NCBI GenBank assembly: GCA_945859605.1
Contig: OX243816.1
Location: forward strand, 1,584,877 to 1,648,876
Reading direction: 5' to 3'
DNA from: Lumbricus rubellus
Taxonomy: Eukaryota > Annelida > Clitellata > Crassiclitellata > Lumbricidae
Length of the DNA: 64,000 nt
Positions 13,625-24,407 of the stretch are shown in pieces. Below the pieces are notes generated by a model. It ran no database searches and had not been told where the DNA came from. It saw nothing but the letters and a program-made list of their open reading frames with translations. The first letter of the stretch is position 1, and each line of letters begins with the position of its first letter. Made by a program: the position numbers and the translations under genes.

Positions 13625-13680
13625 ATCGATTTTATCTGCGCTGTAAAGCCACTACGAAAGGCGCTACATAAATGAATGGA
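13625..13680 (+). mobile_element. LINE or SINE 3'-end fragment
   Basis: GCGCTGTAAAGCC followed by AAGGCGCTACATAAATGAATG resembles the structured 3' ends of CR1/L2-type LINEs. Only the terminal part is recognisable. Confidence 0.45.
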
Positions 13681-15439
13681 TGGGAACACACATGCATGCA
13701 CAATTTCACATACGAACACACAGATATTGGCACAGATATACATGTATGCAAACAAAATTATGCATGTATATAAATATATACTTGCATACATATTAGCCTA
13801 CATACATACATACATACATACATACATACATACATACATGTAACATATGAATAAATAGGCCTACAGCCCTACATACATAGTTACACACTGGGGCAATTTA
13901 CTTCATGTATCAAAAAATTATATGTATGTATGCATGTATGTACAATTTTTTACATGTATGTATGCATGACCGCATGTGTGTGTGTATGACTGCATGAATG
14001 CATGCATTCACCTTTGTGTGTATGCATGCATGTATGCATGTATGTGTGTATCCATGAATTCGTACTAACTCGGGCAAATATTCTGTAACATTTGCGGGTC
14101 CTATAATCTGCAATAGTCTCTCACTCCATCTCAGAAATGCTAACTGCTTCCTTTTGTTTAAAACTCAACTATGTAGGCTACTTATCTCAGGTTAGATAAG
14201 ATTACCTCGTGTGCACAATAGTTAACTATAATGTATAGTTAAGTTTTTGTTACATAGAAACCGATCTATTATCTGTGTATTCAAATCTAAACTGAATAAT
14301 ACCCTGATTACCTTCTTATTATTGTTAAGTTCAATGCCTGTTCTAAGGTGACCCTTGTTACAGGGGCTTAGGCCTTTCGGACTCTCCCTTTGAGCTAACC
14401 TTGTAACGGTTGTAACCTATTACACCTGTTGAAACTGCTTTGCTCCACAGTGTCAATTTTTAAAAACCTGTAGTTATTGTTATGCACGTACATGTATTTA
14501 TATAAGTATGCATGATTGTATGTATGCATTTGCATGTAACCATTATTACAGTAATGTATAATATGTAATTATGTATGAATGGATATTAGTTAGTAAGTAA
14601 GTATGTATGTATAGGTGTATGTGATATAATCCATCAATAATACAGAGATAAAAACAATATTTTGACTTTTAATGAACCTTAATCCTTAACAGTTACAATT
14701 GGCCAAAATAGTTTTGCGCTTCTACAGATTCGCTATTTTAATAAACTTGCATTGCTCGGTCATTTGCCGTTTCCAAAGGAGCCTCGTTTTTACATGAATG
14801 TTGTAATAATCTTCAATAATGCGTTTAAATGTTTTCGCTTTTTTAACGATCGTTCTTTTCTAGATAATAAATGAAATTATTCTGGTGGTTAAATTTAGAG
14901 CTCAATGTTCTAAAGGATATAATTATTTACTCAGATAATCTCGATTCTTCTGACTAATGTTAGGCATACTGTCGCGAGCTTTGCTTCTAGAAAACTCATT
15001 GAGCGGATGCTTTGGAAATGCGATGTCATAGTGTTGCAAAGGCATTATTATAGTTCTTAGGTCTAAAACAATTATAAGGGATATGCGATGGATAGGTGTT
15101 GCTAGAGGTGGATAGTTATGGAGCCTTAGATGTTTTAAGCTCTTGGTTACTTTTTTTAAAATTATTATTATAGCTTACTTGGTGCTACGTGTTGTTATAG
15201 GCGCGCAGTGATGCGTTTTCAACTCATATTAAGTATGTGGGTGTAGTTTTATAGATGCATAGTCACACATGTGCTCTGAGTACCTGCGATCTCTAGTACA
15301 CCTTTCCTATGTGTAAGCTTACTCATTCGTTGGCTAGATTCTAATTGTGGAAACCTAGTTTCCTGTGGTCGATACGAGGTGTGTTGTGATTGCCGTAATA
15401 ATGGCAGTGCAGCGTCGACCTTTCTTCATAGGACTCGGA

Positions 15440-17992
15440 TTACATGTAGGAGCTTTCTGCTCTGTTGGTCAGGTATGACTCCATTGGCATCGGTCGTTGA
15501 AGGTGACTTGTAGACTCCATCGACATCGGTCCTCTGTGGTGCAGACCTCCCGCTTCCATCGACATCGGGCGGTGCAGGAGACCACCAGCTCCAGTCTCCA
15601 TTGCCATCGACATCGGTCGGTGGAGCAGAACACTGTGCTGTTCCATGGCCTTCCTGTTCATCATCGTATGACCGTGGAGGTTCTCCATGCTGGACCTCAT
15701 CCCTCCTCCTGCTCCACCACCACCTCCACCGTGGTTACGGATGAGAGAGAAGCGCTGCGATGGTTTGTCATACTTGGGAATCGCCGACGGGGTGTAGAGC
15801 GACGACGTGGACGATGCTGGTGAGTGGTGATCGTTGCCGCGATTCGTCTTCATCTTCTGGTAGCGAAGCCAGAAGTTCTGGCTGGTCGAAGTGGACGCGG
15901 GAGCAGAAGAGCCACCCAGCTGCATGCGGGTTCCGTACTCTCCGCTGTGCATGTTGTAGACGGAGCTGGAGTCGTGCACCCACGAGTTTCGTGGCGGTGG
16001 TGGGGACAGCGGTGGGGGCAGAGACTGCGGTGGGGCGTCCCAGATACTCGAGTTGTGCGTGTGATGGTGGAGCGAGTAGCGATTGTCGAACTCCTTCCTC
16101 GACTTCGCCATCGAATGGTTCGACATGATTCGTGGGTGCGAGGAGTAGTAGGGGTAGCGACCCGACTGGTGCATTCCCCCCATCACGCTCCCGGTGGTGC
16201 TCGGCGGACGGTAGTTGAGCATGGACGATATGGAGAGCTGCGATGCGTTGCGAGACGGAAAGCGGAATCCCATGTGGTGTGAGGTGGAGTCGTCGTGGAC
16301 GTTCATTGACGACATGGTCATCGGCGGCATGCGCTGGTAGTTGTTATGGAAAGACGATCGGTAGTTGTTGGAGGCGTAGGATGGCGATGGCATCGGAAGA
16401 CGGTAGTTGGAGAAGGAGATCGTCGGGTGAGGAGTCTCATAGCGGGACTGATGCGAAGGCATACCGAGGATCACGGACTTTGCGATGGATGTGATGGCCT
16501 GGTCAGTGACGCGCCTCACGAGGTCTGGGTACTTTGGGACGGACGTCGTCGATCCAGCCGGTGATGTCGCTTTCGTCGAAGAGAACTTTCCACGCGAGCT
16601 GGAAGGCGACGATGCGGCTGGACTGACGAGGTGGGGCGAGAAGCGAACGCGAAAGTTGCTCCCGCTTCCGGATCCGGGACTGTCGAGGCGCTTCTCTCCT
16701 CCGTTCTTATCCTCGTTCGTCTCGTCGTCGTCGTTGTGTTCGCTCCGGCGGGACGACCGCGCTCGCGAAGAACTCCTTGACTTTATCGTCGGTACCTGGA
16801 ACGCCTGCTTGTCAAGGTCGATGACGGCGACCTTCGTAGGTGGCGGAATGAGCTGCTCCTCCTTCTTCGGCTTCTCTTCCTTCGTCGACCTATCCTTCGA
16901 TCTGTCCACCGATTTGTCCCTCGACCTCTCCACCGATTTGTCCCTCGATTTGTCCTTCTTAACGATCGATTTCTTCGTCCTCAACTTCGGCTTCTCCTCC
17001 GGAACGAGCGACACTTCTGCGGTTGTCGGTTTCCAGTTCTCCAGCGTCCGATCGACGTCCAGCTGCTTGCTCCTCACCTCGCCCAGTCGAAGAATGTTCA
17101 CGTCCATCACCGTGCACGACTCGTGCGCCTCGACGACCGGCCGAACACTGACGGACATTGCCGAAGACGATCGGATTTCCTCGAGCTTCGTCTCCGACAC
17201 GCACATCGTCATCAGCGAGTAGACGTTGCCGAGAGCGAACTGAGCGCTGTACGACGATCCCGCCGCCACCATGTTCCTTCTCATCGACACCGGGGTCTTG
17301 TTCCGCGGGCCTTGAAGCTTCTCACGAGGGACTGGGATCCGTGATAACCGTCTGAACGTCTCCGCGGTTCCTCCATGCACCGCGATGTTCTCCCCTCTCG
17401 ACTCGACGCCTCCCATCGTCTGTGTAGCTTTAGACTTGAGTGCGTTCGACTCCATCTGTCCTCCTCCTGCTCCCATGAGGTGCATCGAATTGAACGTCTT
17501 CGAGAGGTTCTTGCGAGCCTTGCCAAAGCGCGACTCGATGCGCTGGCGGTTCAGACAGATGCGTCTGGCGCTGATCCTGCTCTGAAGACCACTCGTGACC
17601 GACAGACGACGGGTAGGGGACGTCCCTCCAACTCTTCCGCCTCGGTTCAGCAAAAGTCCGACGGGTGTGTTGTGGGACATGGAGCTCGTCACTCCCGTTG
17701 ATTGACTCATTAACCATTCGGGAGCGTTCGGGCGCTGCTCGTACTGCGGCTGCTGCTGCTGCTGTTGGCATGGTTTGGTGTTTGACGAGCCGACGTTGAT
17801 GAACATTGCGACATCCTTGGCTTTCGGTCGGAGGCAGGACGAGTGGGGGCTCTGGCACGCGCCTCTGGCAGTTGCGGCTTGTGTTGCTGCTCCTCGGGTG
17901 TTTCGGGTTTCGTTGGGACTCATTTCGCGGTGACTCTCCTGCTGCTGTTCCTCCATCGCTACGACGTGCAACGAGTCGCTTAAGCGCGACAT
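15440..17992 (-). CDS. unrecognised intronless Ser/Arg/Met-rich protein (850 aa)
   Basis: An uninterrupted 2.55-kb frame with high GC. I chose the first ATG (17992; MSRLSDSLHVV); the frame stays open 69 bases further upstream but without an ATG. I do not recognise the family. Visible parts: a polyGln tract near residue 75, basic stretches, charged RDKSVERSRDKSVDRSKDRS repeats followed by KEEKPKKEE, a FRVRFSP segment matching the RVxF form of a protein phosphatase-1 docking site, Pro/Ser/Tyr/His-rich sequence, a polyGly run and four C-terminal RPM(S/P)ME repeats. There is no signal peptide, membrane segment or zinc finger. Composition suggests a mostly disordered protein, perhaps cytoskeletal or a scaffold. 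It lies 3.9 kb upstream of the filament gene on the same strand. Length, codon-like composition and lack of stops support a real gene; an upstream non-coding exon is possible. Confidence 0.72.
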   Translation of the reverse strand: MSRLSDSLHVVAMEEQQQESHREMSPNETRNTRGAATQAATARGACQSPHSSCLRPKAKDVAMFINVGSSNTKPCQQQQQQPQYEQRPNAPEWLMSQSTGVTSSMSHNTPVGLLLNRGGRVGGTSPTRRLSVTSGLQSRISARRICLNRQRIESRFGKARKNLSKTFNSMHLMGAGGGQMESNALKSKATQTMGGVESRGENIAVHGGTAETFRRLSRIPVPREKLQGPRNKTPVSMRRNMVAAGSSYSAQFALGNVYSLMTMCVSETKLEEIRSSSAMSVSVRPVVEAHESCTVMDVNILRLGEVRSKQLDVDRTLENWKPTTAEVSLVPEEKPKLRTKKSIVKKDKSRDKSVERSRDKSVDRSKDRSTKEEKPKKEEQLIPPPTKVAVIDLDKQAFQVPTIKSRSSSRARSSRRSEHNDDDETNEDKNGGEKRLDSPGSGSGSNFRVRFSPHLVSPAASSPSSSRGKFSSTKATSPAGSTTSVPKYPDLVRRVTDQAITSIAKSVILGMPSHQSRYETPHPTISFSNYRLPMPSPSYASNNYRSSFHNNYQRMPPMTMSSMNVHDDSTSHHMGFRFPSRNASQLSISSMLNYRPPSTTGSVMGGMHQSGRYPYYSSHPRIMSNHSMAKSRKEFDNRYSLHHHTHNSSIWDAPPQSLPPPLSPPPPRNSWVHDSSSVYNMHSGEYGTRMQLGGSSAPASTSTSQNFWLRYQKMKTNRGNDHHSPASSTSSLYTPSAIPKYDKPSQRFSLIRNHGGGGGGAGGGMRSSMENLHGHTMMNRKAMEQHSVLLHRPMSMAMETGAGGLLHRPMSMEAGGLHHRGPMSMESTSHLQRPMPMESYLTNRAESSYM

Positions 17993-18631
17993 CAATGGCG
18001 CAGCACGACGTCTTTTGGCCGGTCTCAAGCACAGACCACGTGGAAGGATGATGAATGTCACGTGGGGACACCCTCTGGTGCGTGGTGACCCCTGGTGCGT
18101 GGTTACCCCTGGTGCTATGATGTCCCACGTATGTTAAGGACGGGAGACGTCCGATCCTGTAATATCGGTGGAGAGGTTTCGTGAGGATGTCATTCAGTCC
18201 GCAAAGTAGAAGCTCAAACTTCTTCGAGTGGCTGAAACGTTTGCGGTGTAATACGAGAAAACGTCGACGACTGGTTTTGTGAAGAAGTTCGTTTCGCAAT
18301 GAATAAAAACAAACGGCTTTTGACGACGACGATGAATTGATTTGTCTTTTAGTGGACTGGGTTTTGCATGCGTGTGTGGGTGCTTGTGTGTGTGTGTTTG
18401 TGGGGAGCTTTAATTTTTGTAGGCTTTGCGTCTTAGTGTTACTTCTTCGGCTTGGGATTTACACCGGCGCCCATGTTCGCCTGGGTGGTTCCATCCCTCG
18501 ATGCGTGTGCTGTGCTTTTTGTTTTCTATAAACCCTGGCTTCTTTGCGACTTTGACTTTCTGATATTTTGACTTTTACAGAGATTGCCGCATCGCCGCTT
18601 TTTTCGAACTGTCTTGCCGTCTGAAACATGT

Positions 18632-19925
18632 AAAAGAACAGGTTCTGTAATTAAAAGAAGAGGTTCTGAAATATTTAAAAGAACAGGTTCTGAAATATTT
18701 AAAAGAACAGGTTCTGTAATTAAAAGAACAGGTTCTGTAATTAAAAGAACAGGTTCTGAAATATCTAAAAGAACAGGTTCTGTAATTAAAAGAACAGGTT
18801 TTGTAATTAAAAGAACAGGTTCTGTAATTAAAAGAACAGGTTCTGTATTTAAAAGAACAGGTTCTGTAATTAAAATAACAGGTTCTGTAATTAAAAGAAC
18901 AGGTTCTGTAATTAAAAGAAAAGGTTCTGTAATTAAAAGAACAGGTTCTGTAATTAAAAGAACAGGTTCTGTAATTAAAAGAACAGGTTCTGTAATTAAA
19001 AGAACAGGTTCTGTAATTAAAAGAACAGGTTCTGAAATATTTAACAGAACAGGTTCTGTAATTAAAAGAACAGGTTCTGAAATATTTAAAAGAACAGGTT
19101 CTGTAATTAAAAGCACAGGTTCTGTAATTAAAAGCACAGGTTCTGTAATTAAAAGAACAGGTTCTGAAATATTTAAAAGAACAGGTTCTGTAATTAAAAG
19201 AACAGGTTCTGTAAATAAAAGTACAGGTTCTGTAATTAAAAGAACAGGTTCTGTAATTAAAAGAACAGGTTCTGTATTTAAAAGAACAGGTTCTGTAATT
19301 AAAAGAACAGGTTCTGTAATTAAAAGAACAGGTTCTGTAATTAAAAGAAAAGGTTCTGTAATTAAAAGAACAGGTTCTGTAATTAAAAGAACAGGTTCTG
19401 TAATTAAAAGAACAGGTTCTGTAATAAAAGAACAGGTTCTGTAATTAAAAGAACAGGTTCTGAAATATTTAAAAGAACAGGTTCTGTAATTAAAAGAACA
19501 GGTTCTGAAATATTTAAAAGAACAGGTTCTGTAATTAAAAGAACAGGTTCTGTAATTAAAAGAACAGGTTCTGTAATTAAAAGAACAGGTTCTGTAATTA
19601 AAAGAACAGGTTCTGAAATATTTAAAAGAACAGGTTCTGTAATTAAAAGAACAGGTTCTGAAATATTTAAAAGAACAGGTTTTGTAATTAAAAGAACAGG
19701 TTCTGTAATTAAAAGAACAGGTTCTGTAATTAAAAGAACAGGTTCTGTAATTAAAAGAACAGGTTCTGTAATTAAAAGAACAGGTTCTGTAATTAAAAGA
19801 ACAGGTTTTGTAATTAAAAGAACAGGTTCTGTAATTAAAAGAACAGGTTCTGTATTTAAAAGAACAGGTTCTGTAATTAAGAGAACAGGTTCTGAAATAT
19901 TTAAAAGAACAGCTTCTGTAATTGA
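18632..19925. repeat. 21-bp satellite array with AGAACAGGTTCT dyad
   Basis: About sixty head-to-tail units of AAAGAACAGGTTCTGTAATT plus one base, mixed with 24-bp variants carrying TGAAATATTT in place of TGTAATT. Each unit contains the imperfect palindrome AGAAC-AG-GTTCT. Most units differ by zero or one base, so the array is homogeneous. Unit lengths are multiples of three, which keeps both strands open for hundreds of codons; these frames are artefacts. It lies about 0.6 kb upstream of the start of the 850-aa gene. Confidence 0.97.
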
Positions 19926-20184
19926 GCGTTGACATTTTCTTTCGTCGATCATGGTCACCAGCAGATACAATGTATGTTTGCAGAAGGTGAAATAATAAAA
20001 TAAAAAATAAAATAACAGAGTATAATTATTATAGCTGGCGAAGAATAATTCCTATTGGAAAAGCATCTTATTTGAGATGAAGTCTAAACCAGAAGAGTGT
20101 GTTTAGTCTCTAAATTCTTTACAAATCTAAGACCGAACATCTGTTCATCCAGACTTTAAATGCACCTGTAACAGTATAACCTGT

Positions 20185-21240
20185 ATAGCGCCTCTTCGAG
20201 GGGACAACTAAGAGGCGCTCCCAGTCCCAGGTCAGCCAAATAAAACTGTCTTAACCCTCGGAGGCTAACCTATAAAAATCACATATTGGATAACCTGGGG
20301 CATATTTTTCACCCCACACCATTTGAGGCCTATGATATAATATTATACCATGTTTGATCAACAACGGCACTTATTTCAAGTTCAGCATGGAATTTACCAA
20401 AATTTTATGAAACCTAACTAAGGTAAAATATCAGCACAATCATCGAGTCTACGGTCACCTAAACACAAGTAACGCTTTGTTGCATGCTTTTCACATACAA
20501 AGTTGCATCACGTAGGTTAGGTCTATGTCTATGACATCATCGATTTCAACATTATCTGGCTCCAAGACATCATTAGCCTACAATCAATAAACTCTACTTT
20601 ATCCTCATCCCTAGATTATATCATCATTTTCAAGTCGTTGATATCAATTCTGATATCAGTTTAGCGGCATTGGCTGCTGATAACTGTCGATACCCCTTCA
20701 ACACAAATACATTATTAGCAACAATGGCCATTGTATGACTTCTGTCACGTGACCGTGCATTCGATATAAAATTTGAAAAATGTTAAATTAAGCCAAAATC
20801 ATCTATGAACAAATACACAAAAGCGCATGGCATAATTTCAAAGCAGTCAAACATTTCATGGCAAATACTGACAGAGGGGTGAAAAAACATCCCAGATTAG
20901 CCTACGAGGGTTAAGAGGGGAGGGGAATGCCTGAGGAGTTATAGACGGGGGGATCGGATCGTCAATGGGAGGTCATTCCAGGTCGAGGGTCTACCACGAA
21001 GAATGCACGATTCTGCATAGTGGAGCAGTGGAGGTACGAGCAAACGGACTGAGTGAGAGCAGACTTGGTTCAATCGAACGAAGGGAGCGGAATTGGCGAG
21101 CACTACGAGTAGGGCTACAATGCTCACAAAGGTAGAGAGCAGCAAGACCAAGCAGACAGCGCCAGACTAGAGTAGATATCCTGTACTCAATTCGCTGCTT
21201 GAGATGAATCAACATTGCAATCAAACAATCAATCAATCTT
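20185..21240 (-). mobile_element. decayed LINE 3' fragment, interrupted by a MITE
   Basis: Reading on the minus strand, 21236-20915 encodes pieces of the reverse transcriptase C terminus in two frames (RIEYRISTLVWRCLLG; LLVPPLLHYAE). These match the end of the intact LINE at 54.5-56.5 kb (RVEHRIASLVWRCLLG). After the MITE at 20255-20910 the fragment resumes and ends in the same GCGCCTCTT-type 3' tail at about 20185-20235. Frameshifts make it a dead copy. Confidence 0.8.
20255..20910. mobile_element. piggyBac-like non-autonomous element (MITE)
   Basis: Ends are CCCTCGGAGGCTAA on the left and, reverse-complemented, CCCTCGTAGGCTAA on the right, so the terminal repeats differ at one of 14 bases. 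Direct TTAA duplications flank it at 20251-20254 and 20911-20914. TTAA targets and CCC-starting termini are typical of piggyBac. The 656-bp interior is non-coding. It sits inside a LINE fragment whose sequence resumes on the other side, which confirms the borders. Confidence 0.85.
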
Positions 21241-21551
21241 TATTGACGATAGCAGTACAAGCACGCAGTTTACAAAATTCTTATGCAGGTTACTCAAGGA
21301 AACTTAATAGGCCTAATTATTATGGTTTCGCTAAACAGGGTTGTTCTGTTAACACCAGTAGGCCTATTATTAATCAATTATTAGGCCTATACACTGATGA
21401 TGATCAGCATTTATATAACCTTCATAGAGTCATTATTATAAAATGTCAACAGTCGATTTTATTGGTAGCTTAAGGCTCCTCGCAAGATTGATGAAAGCAC
21501 ACTGAACACAAACAATCGCAGACAATAATATTCCCTTGTCTTGTCTTGTCT

Positions 21552-21749
21552 TTAACCATCCTCGATTCGAGGGTTGGTCGCTTCATGGACATGCCTTCGC
21601 CACTTTTTCCTGTCCTCCGTCTCCTTCAATATCTGCTCGAATGGTAGTTCCATCCATGCGATGACATTAGCGATCCATCCCATCCTCGGTCTTCCCCTTG
21701 CCCTTGATCCCGACATCGTACCCTGTATGTTGTGTCTGTGACTGTCCAT
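21552..21749 (-). pseudogene. LINE endonuclease/reverse transcriptase C-terminal fragment
   Basis: A 65-codon remnant containing GRPRMGWIANVIAWMELPFE and TEDRKKWRRHVHEATNP. The RGRPR-x-W-x(n)-EDR-x-x-WRR pattern is well known at the C terminus of non-LTR retrotransposon polyproteins. No reverse transcriptase core remains. Confidence 0.7.
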
Positions 21750-21909
21750 GTTGCTGATTGGGAGAATAAGGTGGTAGTTTCCCTCGTCTTTCCACCTCGC
21801 AGTGGTTGTTCTTTGTGTATGATATACACTCCGACCAGCCTTTTCATGATTGTGTAAACCGTTAATGGCTACTAAGAGCCGTCCTCCGCCTTACCATAAT
21901 ACAAGACCT

Positions 21910-22352
21910 CATGGGCGCCCGCAGAAAATTTTGCAGGAGGGGGCAAAATTTTTATGATGGTCACGGTTGAATTTTTCAGTAGCAAAAGCATGAAAAATAC
22001 AGCGCTGATAATTAAAAACACGGGTATTTTTTCAAAGAGGTTTCTTAATGCAAATTTCTCAGTGTCATTTTGTGTATTATTTTCAATATGAATAGCTTCC
22101 TAAGTGCGAAAAATTTGTTAAAAATCCAAAAGTAAATGCTAAAAAGTAGGTCCTTGAAGGGCACTATGAATATTTATTTCTATAGAGATTTCTAAACGTA
22201 AATTTATGACTTTCACTGTGTGTATCATTCATATCATTAGTGTTTTAATGCGAAGAAATTTGTTAAAAACTCAAAAGTAGTAGTTAGAAAAATAAGTGTC
22301 ACTTTTCCAGGGGGGGCAAGTGCCCCCTTGCCCCTATGTGCGGGCGCCCATG
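21910..22352. mobile_element. hAT-like non-autonomous element
   Basis: Terminal inverted repeats CATGGGCGCCCGCA and TGCGGGCGCCCATG are perfect. An exact 8-bp target duplication CAAGACCT occurs at 21902-21909 and 22353-22360. The 443-bp interior is non-coding. The 8-bp duplication points to the hAT superfamily, although the termini are not the classic CAGNG. Confidence 0.85.
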
Positions 22353-22925
22353 CAAGACCTGCTGCTACCCAGATCTTTGCCGCCCACGTTAGCCAACTTT
22401 TCAGGGTTCCTGCAGAGCCTTCCCACCTCGCGTAGCGCCCTAGGTGGTACTTCAGCATAGCTTTCACCACTGATGGTATAGCCTCTGCAGGAAATTCCCT
22501 ACTATGTTGGAACACTGCATGAATATTATTGTCTGCGATTGTTTGTGTTCAGTGTGCTTTTATCAATCTTGCGAGGAGCCTTAAGCTACCAATAAAATCG
22601 ACTGTTGACATTTTATAAGTTACGCCCATGGGTATGAATGGAGAAAATTATTACCTCTATGCCTATGCCACTCTATAAAAAAACCACAGACCTCAACTTA
22701 AATTTTCTTGAATAAACGAAATGAACGAAAGATTAGTATCACTTAAGTCTTATGATACACATTGTAAAACTGAGAAACCAACATCTAGAAGCAATAGCCT
22801 ATCCATGCTCTTTATTTCCTGCTGTGAATTTTTCAAGACCTTGCGATGGTTTCTTGCTTTGATCTTAAACCGAATTTGAAAATAGGTCTGATGTTTGTTT
22901 GTGTCTATGTATTCGCACTTGTTAA

Positions 22926-23116
22926 GTTCAAGCTCTCTACTCAGAGGTGCTCCGGACTACAGAGCGGACACTGCATCGGAGTTTCACACCGATGCGCTGA
23001 GTGATTGCGAGTGAAGGACTTGCCCAAGGTCCCTACGCGGCGACTTCAGGTGAATTCGAACCAGCAACACTTCGGTTGCAAGGCTATGATTACCGCATAA
23101 TCACATCACCGCCCCA
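22926..23116 (-). mobile_element. tRNA-derived CORE-type SINE
   Basis: A minus-strand copy of the SINE seen at 13091-13290. It has GGGGCGGTGATGTGATTA at the head, a B box GGTTCGAATTC and the core ACCTTGGGCAAGTCCTTCAC. It is more diverged than the other copies. Confidence 0.8.
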
Positions 23117-23138
23117 CGCGATGTAGCCTAATCAAATC

Positions 23139-23298
23139 CAGGGTGAGAATTGCCGGGGGGGTTGGGGGGGGGGGGGGGGTTCAACCCCCCCAGTCATTTT
23201 TAGAGCCCCATGTTAAAGTATGTTTTTCATACCCCAATTTCAAGTTTATCATAGGCCAACCCCCCCCCCCCAGTTATTTTTCCACAATTCTCATACTG
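23139..23298. mobile_element. short hAT-like MITE (160 bp)
   Basis: Ends CAGGGTGAGAATTG and, reverse-complemented, CAGTATGAGAATTG. It has an exact 8-bp target duplication ATCAAATC at 23131-23138 and 23299-23306. The interior contains long G and C runs that are nearly complementary and could fold back. Confidence 0.8.
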
Positions 23299-23405
23299 AT
23301 CAAATCGTAATCATAATCGTAAGCTCCAACTTTCTACAGCGCCACTCGAAAGCCAAACGCAGGGCACCAGCTTATCCACGAGCGCTTCAATGCATTCGGA
23401 CAACT

Positions 23406-24399
23406 CAGTGGCGTAGCAATAGGTAGTGCAGGTTGTGCAGTGCACAAGGGCCCCCGGCTGTTGAGGGCCCCCCGGCGGTCATAGTCATTTTTTAAAAAAG
23501 AATAATTATTATTCAGAATATGTTTATATCACATCTACTTACTTATATACTTACTTACATGTATCTACAATTGATTGTGCAGATTGCACTAGGGACCCCT
23601 GGTGGTCAGAGTCAAGTTTTTACATTCAGAATTTTCAGAGTGTACATGGTAATCAAATCTAGCCTACATGTACTGTAGGCCTAGTGATTAGTGCTGCGGT
23701 GGTTGTGGATATTGACACCGAGCAGTGAAGCGCTTCGGAAACTATGGTGGTATACCAGCTGCATTACCAAAGGATTCAGGCACGAAGGCATCTCAATTAT
23801 TTTGCGCAAAGGAATTCGCCCAAATGAAAATTTTTACATTTCAGAATTGTTGGCTTCTTTTTTTAGACTTATCGTAGCAACCAAGACTTCGGTCACTTCA
23901 CATTATACCAATTTATTATTATATTGTTTATTTTTTAGTCAACTAACCCAACTGTTTGACAATTTATTATTATATTGTTTATTTTTTTAGTCAACTAACC
24001 CAACTGCTTGACAATTTAATATTATATTGTTTATTTTTAGTCAACTAACCCAACTGTTTGACAGAATTTAAACGTGGATGACGATAATTCATACTTCAAC
24101 AGATGAAGCAATTTTTTGATAATTATTTTTGTCAAGTAAGCCTACTCTAATTGAATTTTCTCTGGTAACCTGAAGAAATAGAAAATGATTATAAAGACTA
24201 ACGGGAGAAAGTAATTAAAATTGTAACGAGTTAATTTTAATTTAACTTCGGGTTCGAAATAATGCAAATAGAGTCTATTGAAAAAGAGCCAGGCGTTTTT
24301 GCAGAGCCTTTTTGTTTGAAGTCGAGGAGGTTCAAGTAATGAAAGGGCCCACCACCGAAGCCCTGCACAAGGGCCCCCAAAAGCCTTGCTACGCCACTG
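23406..24399. mobile_element. hAT-like non-autonomous element (994 bp)
   Basis: Perfect termini CAGTGGCGTAGCAA and TTGCTACGCCACTG, with an exact 8-bp duplication GGACAACT at 23398-23405 and 24400-24407. Subterminal GCACAAGGGCCCCC is repeated near both ends. An internal tandem repeat of about 55-60 bp (AATTTATTATTATATTG, TCAACTAACCCAACTG) occurs three times at 23916-24064. No transposase is encoded. Confidence 0.92.
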
Positions 24400-24407
24400 G
24401 GACAACT

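Larger units (their letters stand above)
11553..15439. other. upstream and intergenic region between the filament gene and the 850-aa gene
   Basis: Holds the presumed 5' UTR and promoter of the filament gene, with CAG/CAC-rich repeats at 11760-11815 and GGT/GATGGT repeats at 11940-12060. It also contains tetranucleotide tracts near 12190-12460, a CA-rich tract near 12590-12670, a SINE at 13091-13290, (CATA)n at 13797-13840 and CATG/GTAT-rich DNA at 13915-14060. From 14100 to 15439 it is AT-rich with no recognisable feature; the 3' UTR of the 850-aa gene should lie at its right end. Confidence 0.6.
21436..22618. mobile_element. element with 98-bp terminal inverted repeats, carrying LINE-like sequence
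   Basis: 21436-21533 and 22521-22618 are inverted copies that differ at one of 98 bases; the outer ends read TTATAAAATGTCAACAGTCG. The target duplication is unclear because the ends are AT-rich. Inside, on the minus strand, 21749-21552 encodes a segment with GRPRMGWI and TEDRKKWRRHVHEA, typical of the C terminus of endonuclease/reverse transcriptase LINEs. The stop is followed by a (GACAA)n-like tail. A hAT-like element (21910-22352) has inserted within it. Confidence 0.75.

Noticed and set aside
15497..17701. Plus-strand and minus-strand frames overlapping the 850-aa gene, including one of 245 codons
   Set aside because: Shadows of the GC-rich minus-strand gene; they lack its length and show no better composition.
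18632..19925. CRISPR array
   Set aside because: Units are contiguous and near-identical with no unique spacers, and the genome is animal.
18526..19970. Long frames on both strands (up to 469 codons) across the 21-bp array
   Set aside because: Units are 21 or 24 bp, both divisible by three, so any stop-free unit gives an endless frame; the products (KRTGSVI, TEPVLLI) are pure repeat translations.
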